Assembly (NCBI GenBank): GCA_937944485.1
Contig: CALDYU010000003.1
Coordinates: 246,852-310,851, forward strand
Direction of reading: 5' to 3'
Origin: an uncultured Flavobacteriaceae bacterium
GTDB lineage: Bacteria; Bacteroidota; Bacteroidia; Flavobacteriales; Flavobacteriaceae
DNA length: 64,000 bases
In this document: positions 28,117 to 37,460 of the stretch, one piece after another
Position numbering within the stretch: the stretch's first letter is position 1
How the letters are laid out: each line of letters begins with the position of its first letter
Program-made: the position numbers and the translations under genes
Notes under the pieces: generated by a model
What the model was told of the DNA's origin: nothing
The model's input: the letters and a program-made list of their open reading frames with translations, nothing else
Databases searched by the model: none

Positions 28117-29463
28117 TCAGTTTTTTTGATGCTTTTTAAGACGTGGAATGAGCAACAATTCTGTTTGTCTGCCATTTACATATCGAAATCCATTTTCACC
28201 ATAAAAGCCGGCTTCTTCAAGCATAATACGAATATCTCGTTTCCATTCAGGTATAGAAATAGTGGTATTTAGTTCAATGGCATAAACCGTGTTCGGGTTC
28301 AATGAGTAATTTTCACCATCGTCTTTCATAACACCACCTTGGCTATCCCACATACCAATTGTTGTGCCAGCAGAATGCCCGTATAGTCCTAAAGGGTGTG
28401 TATAGATGGATGGACGCAGACCGACTGTCTTTGCCTCTTTGAGCGATTTGGCTAAAATTTCATTTCCCGTTCTTCCTTTTACCATATTCTTAGTTAAGAC
28501 ATCTTGCAATTGATTTCCCAAAGCCAAACCGTCTATCAAAAACTGTGGTGCTTTCTCCTCTTCTGGTTTTAAAACATATGCCAGTTCTTGGCAATCAGTA
28601 TTTAAACGCAAATAGGTAATTCCAAAATCACAATGCAACAAATCTCCAGGTAAAATAACCATATCTTCAGGTCTTCCTGAAAACGAGTACAAATGTCTAA
28701 CCAATTTATCTTTTGATCGCTGCACATCTACTGTTGGGTGAAACCAAGTTTCTAAACCCATATCAGTCACCTTTTGCCGCATCCACCACTCAACTTCTGT
28801 CGTAGTTGTTACTCCTGGTGTAATTACCTTTTCAGAAAAAGCTTCGGCAATGATCGCATGGGTAATATCTACCAATTGATTGTAAATAATCATTTCTCGC
28901 TCTGTACGCGTTTCTATCCACCGAACCGCAAGTTGCTCTGCAGAAACCACTTTAGACACGAACTTCTTAGGAAGGTTTTGCATAAACTCTTCATAATCGG
29001 TTTTGTCTAGTCCGTCAGCGATATTATGGTCTTTAGAAAAGTTTAATCCTATTTTCTTCGGATTACGTTCTTCTATAAGCTGCATCAGACGTTTCCATTG
29101 GTTGGGTTCTTTTTCTTTATCCCAAGCAGATTCAATATTTGCTCCTACATTGTATCTAGCTACAGCTAATTTTTCGATCGTATTTTTTTCTTTATTTCTA
29201 TAGAACAACAGTATAGTCCTTCGTCGAGCATTCAGCCATGTGGACGGAAGCATTGTTCTTAAAACAGGATCTTCATTATACTCTCTTGATATAAGTACCC
29301 ACATATCAATATCGGTCTGATCCATCAACTTAGGCAGTAAATTATTGAAACGATCTGCCAATATTTCGTCAACCACGCGAGCTCTTTCTACTTCAGGTAA
29401 TATTTGTTGGGCATTCGCACCTAGTACAGTGATCAGCAATAGTAATGACAAAAGGTTTTTCAT
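28117..29463 (-). CDS. secreted M24 family metallopeptidase (Xaa-Pro aminopeptidase-like)
   Basis: Metallopeptidase of 448 aa with the creatinase/aminopeptidase P (pita-bread) fold. A signal peptide (1-18, LGANAQ) directs export. The N-terminal creatinase-like domain (about 30-185) contains DMWVLISREYNEDPVLRTMLP. The C-terminal catalytic domain has LLHCDFGITYLRLNTDCQE (metal Asp), THPLGLYGHSAGTTIGMWD (metal His) and VYAIELNTTI and MLEEAGFYGENGF (metal Glu residues). It probably removes N-terminal residues preceding proline in the periplasm. It is a single-gene unit. Confidence 0.87.
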   Translation of the reverse strand: MKNLLSLLLLITVLGANAQQILPEVERARVVDEILADRFNNLLPKLMDQTDIDMWVLISREYNEDPVLRTMLPSTWLNARRRTILLFYRNKEKNTIEKLAVARYNVGANIESAWDKEKEPNQWKRLMQLIEERNPKKIGLNFSKDHNIADGLDKTDYEEFMQNLPKKFVSKVVSAEQLAVRWIETRTEREMIIYNQLVDITHAIIAEAFSEKVITPGVTTTTEVEWWMRQKVTDMGLETWFHPTVDVQRSKDKLVRHLYSFSGRPEDMVILPGDLLHCDFGITYLRLNTDCQELAYVLKPEEEKAPQFLIDGLALGNQLQDVLTKNMVKGRTGNEILAKSLKEAKTVGLRPSIYTHPLGLYGHSAGTTIGMWDSQGGVMKDDGENYSLNPNTVYAIELNTTISIPEWKRDIRIMLEEAGFYGENGFRYVNGRQTELLLIPRLKKHQKN

Positions 29464-29539
29464 GACTTTTAGTTTAAGCTATGAAAATACAAATAATGCC
29501 ATGAACTTTTAAATTACTTAGAGTCAACTAAATATTCCA

Positions 29540-30172
29540 TTATTCATTAATAAAATAGTTTTGTGCCGCTGGATTATGCGAAACCTTAACGGATTCAATA
29601 TTATCGGCGTTCAAAGTCGCTAAAATAGAAGCATCATAACGAACGCCATCAACAATAACAATGGTCTTATCACTACCTCGCATACGAATGTTTGGAGTTG
29701 AGACATTGGTAGTTTGTGGAATAGAAACACCCGGTACTTTTGCATCTATGGCATTGTATACATCTTGCATGTTTGCCCAGTTCGTATTACATATTTCATA
29801 TACTTTGAATGGGTACACTTTTTTTACTTTAACTTTGGGTTTATTATTATTAATTGTAGTTATTAAAACTACTCCGTTCTCTATTCCACTACCATAACAT
29901 CCAATGAGTAAAGGCTCTTTAAGAATATCAATAGAGACAATACCATTAGAGCCTAAAGACTTTAAAATATTTGTCGCCTCAGTAAATCGATAAGGAATTC
30001 CATCAATTACGTACATAGGTGAAGCCGTTGATTGAAAAGACGTTCCGCATCGCAATACAACAGATTGTGCAGTATTCTTTTGGAGGGCTAATGAATCTTC
30101 TAGAACCGATTTTTGTGCGGTTAACATTGTACAAAAAAGGCCTAAGGAAATAGTAATTAGTATTGTTTTCAT
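29540..30172 (-). CDS. small secreted protein with two TonB-plug-like segments, no barrel
   Basis: A 210 aa protein from the start at 30172 (MKTILITISLGLFCTMLTAQ, a signal peptide). It consists of two successive plug-like units. The first has SPMYVIDGIPYRFTEATNILKSLGSNGIVSIDILKEP with ENGVVLITT; the second has VYNAIDAKVPGVSI, TPNIRMRGSDKTIVIVDGVRYDASILATLNADNIESVKV. VDG/IDG plus IxSVxV or IxSIDI are signatures of SusC-type plugs. The protein stops where a receptor barrel would begin. An alternative start at 30229 adds 19 residues before the signal. The role is unknown; it may cap or regulate a receptor in trans. Confidence 0.7.
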   Translation of the reverse strand: MKTILITISLGLFCTMLTAQKSVLEDSLALQKNTAQSVVLRCGTSFQSTASPMYVIDGIPYRFTEATNILKSLGSNGIVSIDILKEPLLIGCYGSGIENGVVLITTINNNKPKVKVKKVYPFKVYEICNTNWANMQDVYNAIDAKVPGVSIPQTTNVSTPNIRMRGSDKTIVIVDGVRYDASILATLNADNIESVKVSHNPAAQNYFINE

Positions 30173-30264
30173 CGAAATCAGTTTTAAATTCGATATAAAC
30201 CTAATGGTATAAACAATCATAGAAAACAAGCAATGAGGGAAGCGTACTTTAGCGTGAGGGAATA

Positions 30265-31329
30265 CTAGTTATTAATGAGACCAAGGGTTTCGGCTCTTCG
30301 GATTTTGCCACTATTGCTCTCTACAAATTTAGGAATCGTATAAACGGCTTTAGGAATTTCATAAGGATCTAACTTTTTACTTTCTCGAAGTTCGTGCAGC
30401 AATTTGTTAGTATCTAAATGCCCTTCTATAATCAGCACTAATTGCTCTCCCAATTTATCATCGGCCAAGCCCGCAATAAAAAACCGATTAACAATTAGTG
30501 ATTCAAGTTTTTGTTCAATCTGTTCTGGTTGTAATTTCACACCGCCAGAATTGATAATACGATCATAACGACCCAACCATTCAAATGCTGTTTCTGATAT
30601 CAAAGCAACTATATCATTGGTTACAATCACCTGATCGGCTACATTCGGAGCGGTAATCACCAAACAGTTTCTTTCATCAATAGAAAAAACAACATTCGGA
30701 AGCGCCCTAAATCTAGTATTGCTGAAACCAAAACCAATAATTCTGACTGCTACATGTGTAATGGTCTCCGTCATTCCGTAGGTCTCAAAAATAGTCAGCC
30801 CTTTACGGATTACTTTTTCTTTTAGTCTATTAGAGATAGGTGCTCCGCCTACAATTACTGTTTTTATGCTGTTAATCCGTGTAAGCGAATTTTCAAGCTG
30901 CATCGGCACCATTGCACCAAAATCATAGGTAGTGACGGAATTAACTAAGGGATTCATAGAAGGAGCAATACAGTCTAATTTAAGGCCAAGAACCATTGCT
31001 CTAACTAACATCATTTTACCAGCGATATAGGTGGCGGGCAAACATAAAAGGGCACTCATACCAGCTTGCAGTTCAAAATATTCGCCCGTTGCTAAGGCAG
31101 AATTAATCATGTATGCTTTTTGCAATGTGATTACCTTGGGCGTGCCAGTAGACCCTGATGTCTTAACTTTAATACTAGGGCTAACATCAAGCCAAAGTTT
31201 AATAAACTGACCTATCTCACGCTCAAAGGGCAAACCTTTTCGAAGCCAATCTTCAGCTAATACATTCAATTCCTCAATAGTATAAGAACTACCGTTTAAT
31301 TTAAATTCGGAATGAAGGTTAGTCCTCAC
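30265..31329 (-). CDS. menE: o-succinylbenzoate--CoA ligase (MenE-type AMP-binding enzyme)
   Basis: Activates o-succinylbenzoate to its CoA thioester in menaquinone synthesis. At 354 aa it is shorter than the roughly 450-490 aa enzymes of Bacillus or E. coli, as in other Bacteroidota. The adenylate-forming motifs are present: VKTSGSTGTPKVITLQK (P-loop), FETYGMTETITHVAVR, WLGRYDRIINSGGVKLQPEQIE, and the catalytic lysine near the end in NSGKIRRAETLG. It overlaps the CPBP protease gene by 11 bases and lies downstream of menC in a three-gene operon menC-CPBP-menE. Confidence 0.88.
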   Translation of the reverse strand: MRTNLHSEFKLNGSSYTIEELNVLAEDWLRKGLPFEREIGQFIKLWLDVSPSIKVKTSGSTGTPKVITLQKAYMINSALATGEYFELQAGMSALLCLPATYIAGKMMLVRAMVLGLKLDCIAPSMNPLVNSVTTYDFGAMVPMQLENSLTRINSIKTVIVGGAPISNRLKEKVIRKGLTIFETYGMTETITHVAVRIIGFGFSNTRFRALPNVVFSIDERNCLVITAPNVADQVIVTNDIVALISETAFEWLGRYDRIINSGGVKLQPEQIEQKLESLIVNRFFIAGLADDKLGEQLVLIIEGHLDTNKLLHELRESKKLDPYEIPKAVYTIPKFVESNSGKIRRAETLGLINN

Positions 31330-32320
31330 TATTCGTTTTAGGATAATCGTGTTCGATTAGAGAATCTGTTAATGAAGAATCTTCAATGCTAGCAACAATT
31401 GGTTTTTCAAAACTACCTACTAGTCGATCTTTCCAATCGGTCCATTTATATTTTTTTGCAAAAATAAGTAGCAGTATCGGGTAAATTATAAGTACTGGAA
31501 TCAAAACATCCCACCCCAATTCAGGGTCCGATATATCACGGTATAAAGAATCTGTTTGAAAGGCAGTCCAGTCTGCAGTCACTAATAATGCCGTGATTAG
31601 ATTATTGGCCGCATGAAATCCAAGTGCTAATTCCAAACCCTCATCCATCAAGGTCATTATTCCCAATAAAAACCCTGTACCAATATAAAACACCATAATT
31701 AAGTAGCCCAACTTCGCCACCTCTGGGTTAAAAATATGCATCATTCCAAACAAAATAGAAGTTATAACCAAAGGCAACCATCTATTTTTAGCAGCTATAC
31801 CAATACCTTGCATCAAATACCCTCTAAAAAAATACTCTTCCATACTTGTCTGTAATGGAATCAATAGTGTGGCGATGACGGCTAAAATCAGAAAAGGTTT
31901 TAATTTGAAATTAAATTCATAATCTTCTGGCGCGAAATATATCCCAATAAAGATCATCGCAGCAGAAACGACACCCCAAAGTAAAAAAGCGAAGAAAATT
32001 CTATTCCAATCAATTTTTCTACGAGAGGTGGTTAATTCTTTTACCGGTTGCAGATGTACAAATTTCGTCCAAATTAAAAGCGACACTAACCCGATCACAA
32101 ATGTTAAAAGCATATAAAAAAGGAAAGAGTTGGCACCTAAATGATCGGCCATCGCTCCGATCTCACCGCTTCCTAAAACCTTCATACCATTGCCTTTTAG
32201 AAATATAGCTGCAATTAATGGTACTGCACCAATAAACTGCCATCCTATGAAGACAACTAATACTCCTAAAATATAGCGCCAAGAATCATGAAGACTCTTA
32301 TAGGCTTGTTTTATGTACAT
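31319..32320 (-). CDS. CPBP family intramembrane glutamic endopeptidase
   Basis: Membrane protease of 333 aa with about eight hydrophobic segments. The CAAX/CPBP motifs are present: EEYFFRGYLMQGI (EExxxR) at about residues 179-191, FGMMHIFNP (FxxxH), and LGFHAANNLITAL (HxxxN). The C-terminal cytoplasmic tail is acidic (IEDSSLTDSLIEHDYPKTNSED). It is embedded between menC (10-base overlap) and menE (11-base overlap), so all three are translated as one unit. A link to menaquinone synthesis is suggested only by this position; no substrate is known. Confidence 0.87.
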   Translation of the reverse strand: MYIKQAYKSLHDSWRYILGVLVVFIGWQFIGAVPLIAAIFLKGNGMKVLGSGEIGAMADHLGANSFLFYMLLTFVIGLVSLLIWTKFVHLQPVKELTTSRRKIDWNRIFFAFLLWGVVSAAMIFIGIYFAPEDYEFNFKLKPFLILAVIATLLIPLQTSMEEYFFRGYLMQGIGIAAKNRWLPLVITSILFGMMHIFNPEVAKLGYLIMVFYIGTGFLLGIMTLMDEGLELALGFHAANNLITALLVTADWTAFQTDSLYRDISDPELGWDVLIPVLIIYPILLLIFAKKYKWTDWKDRLVGSFEKPIVASIEDSSLTDSLIEHDYPKTNSED

Positions 32321-33363
32321 AATTCTTTAATTAAGTTGGTTTTCCAGGTGGTTTTACTGTCGTAATATAGTTTACCTTGAGCAACCTTCAAAGGGCTTTC
32401 TAGATTATTCGTGTATAAAGTTCCAGTACCTAAGCCTTGCGGTAATGGATTATTAAGCGTAAACGTCCATTGCGCAATGGCGTTTAGGCCAACGTTGCTT
32501 TCTAAAGCACTCGTTACCCACCATTTGATGTGATATTTTTCTGCTAGGTCAATCCAATCGTGGCTTCCTCTATATCCACCAACGAGGCTCGGTTTTAAAA
32601 TAATGTATTGCGGCTGAATTGTTTTCAATACGTGCTTTTTTTCTTCAAAATCACAGACGCCAATTAGCTCTTCATCTAAAGCAATGGGTACAGGCGACTC
32701 CGCACATAAAAATTGCATCGTTTCTATGACGCCCGGTTTAATAGGTTGTTCAATTGAATGAATATCATAATCAACCAATATCTTCAATTTACATAATGCC
32801 TCTTTTGTAGAAAATGCGCCATTGGCATCAACCCGTAATTCTATTTCATCTTTGGAATATCGCTTACGAATACTTCTTAAAATATCAATTTCTTTTTCGA
32901 AATCAATCGCCCCTATCTTCATTTTTATACAGCGAAAACCATTGGCTAACTTTTGTTGAATTTGTTCGTGCATGAACACTTCATCACCCATCCATATCAA
33001 TCCGTTTATTGATATGGGTTGGTTAATTCTAGTGAAATCAGAGGGAAATAATTCAAATGGCTTTTCCGAATTTAAGGACAAAAATGCTTGTTCTAGGCCA
33101 AACTGTATACTCGGGTATGCCGTCAAAGCCTTATATAAAATGGCGAGCCCCTTATTAATATTGCTACAAACCCATGCCAGCTTGTCTTCGTAATTAGGCA
33201 GATCATCAACACTCAAGCCTTTCAATAAGCCGCATTCCCCAATGCCCTTCTTTCCTTGATGTTCAATAATCAAAAACCAAGTTTCTTTTTGAGTAAGCAC
33301 CCCTCTCGAAGTACCACTTGGTCTTTTAAAATCTAAAATATACTTTTTATAAATTGCGTTCAT
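32311..33363 (-). CDS. menC: o-succinylbenzoate synthase
   Basis: Enolase-superfamily enzyme of 350 aa that dehydrates SHCHC to o-succinylbenzoate. The N-terminal capping domain contains KRPSGTSRGVLTQKETWFLIIEHQGKKGIGECG. The barrel supplies the catalytic lysines in CIKMKIGAIDFEKE, the metal acids in RVDANGAF, IEQPI and ALDEELIG, and the second lysine in YIILKPSLVGG. The order and spacing fit MenC. It is the first gene of the menC-CPBP-menE operon and is divergent from the short-chain dehydrogenase gene at 33410, with 46 bases between the starts. Confidence 0.9.
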   Translation of the reverse strand: MNAIYKKYILDFKRPSGTSRGVLTQKETWFLIIEHQGKKGIGECGLLKGLSVDDLPNYEDKLAWVCSNINKGLAILYKALTAYPSIQFGLEQAFLSLNSEKPFELFPSDFTRINQPISINGLIWMGDEVFMHEQIQQKLANGFRCIKMKIGAIDFEKEIDILRSIRKRYSKDEIELRVDANGAFSTKEALCKLKILVDYDIHSIEQPIKPGVIETMQFLCAESPVPIALDEELIGVCDFEEKKHVLKTIQPQYIILKPSLVGGYRGSHDWIDLAEKYHIKWWVTSALESNVGLNAIAQWTFTLNNPLPQGLGTGTLYTNNLESPLKVAQGKLYYDSKTTWKTNLIKELCT

Positions 33364-33409
33364 TCGATAACACCAAATTTAGCTATATTTTGATTCTTAA
33401 ATTGTACTC

Positions 33410-34198
33410 ATGAAATTCGACAACAAAATAATTTGGATTACCGGCGCATCATCCGGTATAGGCGAAGCATTGGCATACCAGTTGGCTAAACAAAATTGCA
33501 AACTAATATTATCTTCACGAAATAAAGCCCAATTATTACAGGTAAAAGCAAATTGCGTGGGCAACGAAAATATTCAGGTACTTCCATTAGATTTAGTCGA
33601 TTTTGATACGATGTCAAAACATGTTACTGAGGCTATCAAGCTCTTTGGCAAAATTGACATGCTCATTAATAACGGCGGAATAAGTCAACGTTCACTCGTC
33701 GCAAATACAAATTTTGATGTTTACAAAAAATTAATGGATGTAAATTATCTTGGCCCCGTAGCACTTTCATTGGCCTTACTGCCTCATTTTATCGAGAATC
33801 AAAACGGGCATTTTGTAACGGTGACAAGTGTTATGGGAAAATTCAGTTCTCCCTATCGATCTGGTTACTGTGGAGCTAAGCATGCTTTACATGGTTTTTT
33901 TGATAGCCTACGAATGGAGCATGAAAAAGATGGTATTAATGTAACACTAGTTTGCCCTGGCTTTGTAAATACCAATATTGCCCAAAGCGCTTTAACAGGA
34001 AGCGGCGCTACTTTAAAGAAACAAGATCAGGCTACTCAAAATGGCTTAGAGGTTAATTATTTTGCCCGAAAAATGATCAAAGCAATTAAACGCAAAAAAT
34101 TTGAAACTTATATTGGCAAGAAAGAGGTCTTAGGTGTTTATTTGCGAATATTTCCGAGACTCTTACATCGCGTGGTACTGCATAGTACGGTCAGGTAG
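33410..34198 (+). CDS. SDR family oxidoreductase
   Basis: Short-chain dehydrogenase/reductase of 262 aa. The classical motifs are seen: cofactor loop TGASSGIGEA at about residues 11-20, NNGGIS (NNAG variant with Gly), the Ser in VTSVMGKFSS, and the catalytic YCGAK (YxxxK). The long substrate helix after VCPGFVNTNI is typical of DHRS7B-like members. The substrate is unknown. It lies among menaquinone genes but on the opposite strand, and ends three bases before the convergent sensor-kinase gene, so the two share no terminator. Confidence 0.88.
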   Translation: MKFDNKIIWITGASSGIGEALAYQLAKQNCKLILSSRNKAQLLQVKANCVGNENIQVLPLDLVDFDTMSKHVTEAIKLFGKIDMLINNGGISQRSLVANTNFDVYKKLMDVNYLGPVALSLALLPHFIENQNGHFVTVTSVMGKFSSPYRSGYCGAKHALHGFFDSLRMEHEKDGINVTLVCPGFVNTNIAQSALTGSGATLKKQDQATQNGLEVNYFARKMIKAIKRKKFETYIGKKEVLGVYLRIFPRLLHRVVLHSTVR

Positions 34199-34201
34199 TT
34201 T

Positions 34202-36175
34202 TTATTTAAAATTAAACCAAAAACGCACGCCATCAGCCGTCTTATCAATGTTTAAGGTAGATTGTAACTGATTCACTAAACGATTCATTAAACGAATACC
34301 CATTGATGATTTAGTCCGTTCCTCGGTATCATCAGGAAGTCCAATACCGTTATCAGTATATTCAAAAAATCCTTCTTGGTCCGCTATTTTTCGAAGATGA
34401 ATATAAATCTTACCATCATCGTCTTTTTCAGGAAATGCATATTTAAAAGAATTAGATACGAGTTCATTTAATATAAGGCCAAATGGTATCGCCCGATCAA
34501 TATCGAGTTCTACACCTTCAGCATCAATAGTGATACTAATATTATGTCCTCCTTTTTTAAATACAGACTGCACACTATTAATTAAACTTTCAATATAGCC
34601 TTGCATTTCAATAACCGATAAGTCATCATTTTGATAGAGTTTTTGGTGAATAAGCGCCATAGCTTTCACCCTACTCTTGCCCTCTTCTAGTGCTTCTATT
34701 GCGGCTTTACTCCGCGTGTTTTTGGTCTGTAGACTTAACAAACTTGAGACCATCTGCAAGTTGTTTTTTACACGGTGATGAATCTCTTTTAACAAGGAGT
34801 CTTTTTCAACGAGCGCACTTTCAATAATATGTTTTTGCGATGCAATTAATCGCTGACTTTTTATACTTGAAACATAAGCATATACTACGCCGGCCAATCC
34901 TAATAAAGCGAATACTAATAAGATAAATACAAATTGTATGCGATCTTCTTGCTCTACCATTTTGTTGCGAGAATCTTCTAAAGCTTGGTTTTGTTCTTCG
35001 ATTTTAGATTTCGTGTAGGCTTTATCTTCTGCAATTAGGGTTGATCTTTGTTCATCAAGAATTTTTGTTTTGTAGGCTTGAATAGAATCTCTGATTCTAA
35101 TATTCTTTTTCAAAAATTCTGATTCGCTTTTATATTCGCCAATGATATTATAATACGAAGCAAGAAGTCTATTTTTCTTTAAAATGTTTTCTGCTTTACG
35201 AGGATTCAAATCACTACTTAAATAATCTGTCGTTTTTTCTAAATCGCCAAGTTGTAAATAACACTCTGCTACAGTCAATTGATTTTCAATATGATCAGAT
35301 AAAAATAAATCTTTGCTAAGCTCTTTGATAGAGCGTATGCTTTTTTCTAAATGAGGAATGGCTTCTTCATACCTTTTCAGCTGCGTATAACATTTACCAA
35401 TATGACCATCAATAATTGATTTAAGAATTTCAGTATCAGTTCGTTGTTTTTCAGTTTTTATTTTGGTCACATCATTCAGGTAGATATTCGCGAAACTGAT
35501 AGCCTTTTTATAAGAGCCTAAGGCAGTAGGATACGATTTATCTAATCTCAAATATGTTCCTATATTATTGTTGTATACAGCTTGAGCGTAATAATCGTTG
35601 TCATCAATATTTCGTTTCTCTTGTTGAATATAATCTTGCATCGCCTTGCGATGTAGACCAAGGTTAGCGTATATATCATAAAATGATACATTTGCCGTAA
35701 TTCCCAGCTCTTTCTTCTCTTTTCTAATTTCAATTTGTTGGTTATACAACTCTAATTGCGCATAGGTTCGATCCATTAAATCAAGAAGAATTGCTTGTGA
35801 TTCAAGACCCCATGAATCTTTTATCGCGTAAATCTCTTTAGCTATAGCTAAACTTTTGTCATAGTCTCCTAAATCGTGATAAATCTGAGATTGTATGGCC
35901 TTATAATATTTAATGGCAACAGTATCTTTACTTTGTTTGGCATTATTTAAGTATACGTTGGTTTTATCTAACCAGTCGAAACCAGAATTTTGATTATATC
36001 TATTAGAAGTATTGAAAAAGAAATTAAATCTTTCTTTGGAAGTAGCTATGTTTTGAAAATCTTGAAAAAACCCTTGATCAACTGGTAATTCTTCTTGCGC
36101 CATAAAAATATTATGACTTAAAAGAAATAAGCAGCTAATAAATAAGATTTTGCCCTTTAGTTTTTTCATATTCAA
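34202..36175 (-). CDS. TPR-containing sensor histidine kinase (HisKA_2 type)
   Basis: Membrane sensor kinase of 657 aa. A signal-like N-terminus (LFISCLFLLSHNIFMAQ) leads to a periplasmic region of TPR-like repeats (about 50-350, e.g. GHIGKCYTQLKRYEEAIPHLEKSI) and a short coiled coil. One membrane helix follows (about 412-434, FVFILLVFALLGLAGVVYAYV). The cytoplasmic kinase has the HisKA_2 phosphorylation box EIHHRVKNNLQMVSSLL and an ATPase domain with LILNELVSNSFKYAFPE and YTDNGIGLPDD. The LytTR regulator at 36666 on the same strand is the likely partner; a terminator and about 430 bases of regulatory DNA lie between them. Confidence 0.9.
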   Translation of the reverse strand: MNMKKLKGKILFISCLFLLSHNIFMAQEELPVDQGFFQDFQNIATSKERFNFFFNTSNRYNQNSGFDWLDKTNVYLNNAKQSKDTVAIKYYKAIQSQIYHDLGDYDKSLAIAKEIYAIKDSWGLESQAILLDLMDRTYAQLELYNQQIEIRKEKKELGITANVSFYDIYANLGLHRKAMQDYIQQEKRNIDDNDYYAQAVYNNNIGTYLRLDKSYPTALGSYKKAISFANIYLNDVTKIKTEKQRTDTEILKSIIDGHIGKCYTQLKRYEEAIPHLEKSIRSIKELSKDLFLSDHIENQLTVAECYLQLGDLEKTTDYLSSDLNPRKAENILKKNRLLASYYNIIGEYKSESEFLKKNIRIRDSIQAYKTKILDEQRSTLIAEDKAYTKSKIEEQNQALEDSRNKMVEQEDRIQFVFILLVFALLGLAGVVYAYVSSIKSQRLIASQKHIIESALVEKDSLLKEIHHRVKNNLQMVSSLLSLQTKNTRSKAAIEALEEGKSRVKAMALIHQKLYQNDDLSVIEMQGYIESLINSVQSVFKKGGHNISITIDAEGVELDIDRAIPFGLILNELVSNSFKYAFPEKDDDGKIYIHLRKIADQEGFFEYTDNGIGLPDDTEERTKSSMGIRLMNRLVNQLQSTLNIDKTADGVRFWFNFK

Positions 36176-36605
36176 GTTAGCAATTAAAATATAGACGTCT
36201 TCTACAATTTTAACCTGCTACATATTTAAAAGCGATTCGTTTTTTATGACCTTAAACTCGCTTCGGTATCGTACTTTAAATCATTCTGTATTGTTCACAG
36301 TATATCAGCCATAATTTCAATAGCCTCAACTTTAGTAAATAGCATTACCAGAACACATAAATTAAAAAAGCTGTGCATTATTCAAACAGCCTTTAACATT
36401 AAATTCATACGTAATAAGGAGTAAGGTTTGGGGCACCTTTTTGGTTTCTCAAAAATATCACATTGAAAGAAATTTTAGGGGATATTGTTGTGTAAGTCTC
36501 GTTTTTTGTTGTGAAATACAGATTCTAATAAAATCAGTGTATTTCGTCGGATTTATCGTGTATTTCATCGTATTTTAATTCGCCACAATCTTCTTATTAA
36601 AGAGC
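36176..36605. other. 430-base non-coding region upstream of the sensor kinase gene
   Basis: No supported gene in either strand. It is unusually long for this compact genome. It contains the candidate LytTR operator (36513-36570) and otherwise AT-rich sequence. No convincing TAnnTTTG box facing the kinase was found, so the kinase promoter remains unplaced. Confidence 0.6.
36513..36570. promoter_or_regulatory. candidate LytTR operator: 13-base direct repeats with 21-base period plus an inverted half-site
   Basis: GTGTATTTCGTCG at 36537-36549 is repeated as GTGTATTTCATCG at 36558-36570 (12 of 13 identical, period 21). An inverted half-site GAAATACA lies at 36513-36520. LytTR-type regulators bind paired short direct repeats about 21 bases apart, and such a regulator is encoded next door. 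The repeats are seen directly; that the regulator binds them is inference. Confidence 0.5.
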
Positions 36606-36638
36606 AATAAAAAAGATGCCCATGGGCATCTTTTTATT
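36606..36638 (-). terminator. intrinsic terminator of the LytTR regulator gene
   Basis: Stem AAAAAGATGCC/GGCATCTTTTT with loop CATG and flanking A- and T-runs, just beyond the stop of the minus-strand regulator gene. Confidence 0.88.
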
Positions 36639-36665
36639 AAATTTTATTACAACTAGAATTAGCTA

Positions 36666-37421
36666 TTACGAATTCATCGCAGATATAATGAATTCTTTAA
36701 AATCTTTAGAGATCGGAATTAAATTATTGTTGATCATGATATCTTTAGAATTAATCGCATCTATATGATCTACATTCACGATATATGATTTGTGAGCTCT
36801 ATAAAATTTATTTTTTGGTAATTTTTCTAAATAATCCTTTAACGGTGATCGCACTAAAAATTTCTTGTCAACTGTATTTACTTCTAAGTACACATTGTCT
36901 GCTTTAATAAATTGAATATCAGAAAATTGAATACGATAATACAAATGTTGTTTCTTTACAAAAATCGAATCTTTAAGAACTGAATTTGACATAGGCACAT
37001 CGCTTACTGAAGCCATGTTTCCTTCACCTTCTCCTTTTGAGCCTCTAATAAAATTCGAAAGCGCAATCTCAATTGAAGTATATAAATCTTGTTGTTCAAA
37101 AGGTTTTACTAAGTATCCATTAGGTTTAACCGTCTTAGCGTTTTCTACAGTAGCTCTGTCAGAGTTTGAGGTAACAAAAATAAAAGGAATATCATATTTC
37201 AGACGAATATGTTTGCCTAGATCAATACCTGTTTTATCTGAGGCCAAAATGATGTCGATCAATACAAGATCTACCTGTTGCGTCTTTAATACTTCTTCAG
37301 CTTGCTCATAAACAATCACATTGTCTACGATTTCATAACCAATTTCCTCAAGCATAGATTGCATATCATCAGCAATGATAACATTGTCTTCTACAATCAA
37401 TATTCTAATAGGTCGTTCCAC
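36666..37421 (-). CDS. LytTR family response regulator
   Basis: Two-component regulator of 251 aa. The receiver domain (about 4-125) has the acidic pair in IVEDN, the phospho-acceptor Asp in VDLVLIDIIL, the Thr/Ser switch in FIFVTSN and the Lys in YLVKPF. A linker of about 30 residues leads to a LytTR DNA-binding domain (about 150-250, DSIFVKKQHLYYRIQFSDIQFIKADNVYLEV, FYRAHKSYIVNVDHIDAI). A possible -7 box (CAAAATTA on the plus strand, 37456-37463) lies upstream. menA lies upstream on the same strand with a 39-base gap, so read-through from menA is possible. Confidence 0.92.
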   Translation of the reverse strand: MERPIRILIVEDNVIIADDMQSMLEEIGYEIVDNVIVYEQAEEVLKTQQVDLVLIDIILASDKTGIDLGKHIRLKYDIPFIFVTSNSDRATVENAKTVKPNGYLVKPFEQQDLYTSIEIALSNFIRGSKGEGEGNMASVSDVPMSNSVLKDSIFVKKQHLYYRIQFSDIQFIKADNVYLEVNTVDKKFLVRSPLKDYLEKLPKNKFYRAHKSYIVNVDHIDAINSKDIMINNNLIPISKDFKEFIISAMNS

Positions 37422-37460
37422 AGTATTCGGGGTTTAGGTGGTTACACGTCAATTTCAAAA

